Part shown: positions 63,837 to 64,000 of the stretch, in pieces
Position numbering within the stretch: the first letter of the stretch is position 1
Layout: every line of letters starts with the position of its first letter
Source of the DNA: an uncultured Erysipelotrichaceae bacterium
GTDB lineage: Bacteria; Bacillota_I; Bacilli_A; RF39; UBA660
DNA length: 64,000 bases
Assembly (NCBI GenBank): GCA_902789225.1
Contig: CADANC010000007.1
Span: 1 to 64,000, forward strand
Direction of reading: 5' to 3'
Translations under genes and position numbers: made by a program
The notes under the pieces: generated by a model
Told to the model about the DNA's origin: nothing
What the model saw: the letters and a program-made list of their open reading frames with translations, nothing else
Databases searched by the model: none

Positions 63837-64000
63837 TTAAGCTTCCTTATAGTCACCAGTCATTACCCAACCATCTTTAATTAAAGTTTGATTGTTGTAT
63901 GTTGACCATTTGTATTGAGTTTTTCCTTCTTCTACTACTTCTCTTGTTTTTTCACTCTTATAACATACTGTTCCGTATAAAGGTTTATTAATTGAAGATT
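63837..64000 (-). CDS. Partial gene at the right edge, C-terminus only
   Basis: 54 codons remain, ending at TAA 63839-63837. The fragment reads GTVCYKSEKTREVVEEGKTQ, YKWSTYNNQTLIKDGWV, then MTGDYKEA. It is polar with aromatic residues, perhaps the end of an extracellular protein. It lies 17 nt upstream of the surface-protein gene, probably in the same operon. Family cannot be told. Confidence 0.7.
   Translation of the reverse strand, partial: SSINKPLYGTVCYKSEKTREVVEEGKTQYKWSTYNNQTLIKDGWVMTGDYKEA

Overview
The window is about 64 kb of very AT-rich chromosome, densely packed with core genes and read with the standard bacterial code (TGA is a stop, for example at the end of the thioredoxin reductase gene; TGG is the tryptophan codon). 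Gene content (MurC, AI-2E transporter, YitT, YneF/UPF0154, YmfF/YmfH-type peptidases, RelQ-like synthetase, a T-box leader, a xerD-deoB pair) points to a Bacillota organism of the Bacilli or a neighbouring walled, low-GC lineage of the kind known mainly from gut metagenomes. That placement is inference. No phage or insertion sequence is evident.

Layout. Bases 1-12264 carry genes mostly on the + strand: an edge fragment of a WXG-like/lysozyme protein, a thioredoxin reductase-thioredoxin pair, an acyl-CoA synthetase, a membrane-linked XRE regulator, queH, murC, tRNA-Glu and several small proteins. Bases 12281-12896 are the only long non-coding stretch. It holds a 28-bp site matching the dif consensus (12568-12595), a minus-strand terminator and two copies of a roughly 70-bp AT-rich repeat with CGCG palindromes. 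From 12897 on, genes are mostly on the - strand: deoB-xerD; a T-box-led operon with a dNMP-kinase-like gene, cmk, alaS and holA; xseB/xseA/nusB/mutS; gltX behind tRNA-Gln; a two-component system; a PDZ-Lon protease; two prepilin-like genes facing a PilB-like ATPase; tmk, hemW, lepA, two M16 peptidases, deoD, tkt, htrA, a small alarmone synthetase, an MBOAT/DHHW acetylation pair, a large transglutaminase-like protein, tRNA-Leu and tRNA-Ile2, and a repeat-rich surface protein.

The switch from mostly + to mostly - transcription happens at the dif-like site, and xerD lies about 1.5 kb away. The simplest reading is that this window spans the replication terminus, with both replichores converging there.

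Other points worth attention: a thioredoxin reductase without recognisable NADPH motifs; a recurring start module in which a TATAAT box lies 15-17 nt before the ATG with a GGTGAT ribosome-binding site between, implying very short 5' leaders; a structured 5' leader before the gene at 60807-61226; a 29-residue membrane peptide with its own consensus promoter; and a tRNA-Thr with mismatches in its acceptor stem.
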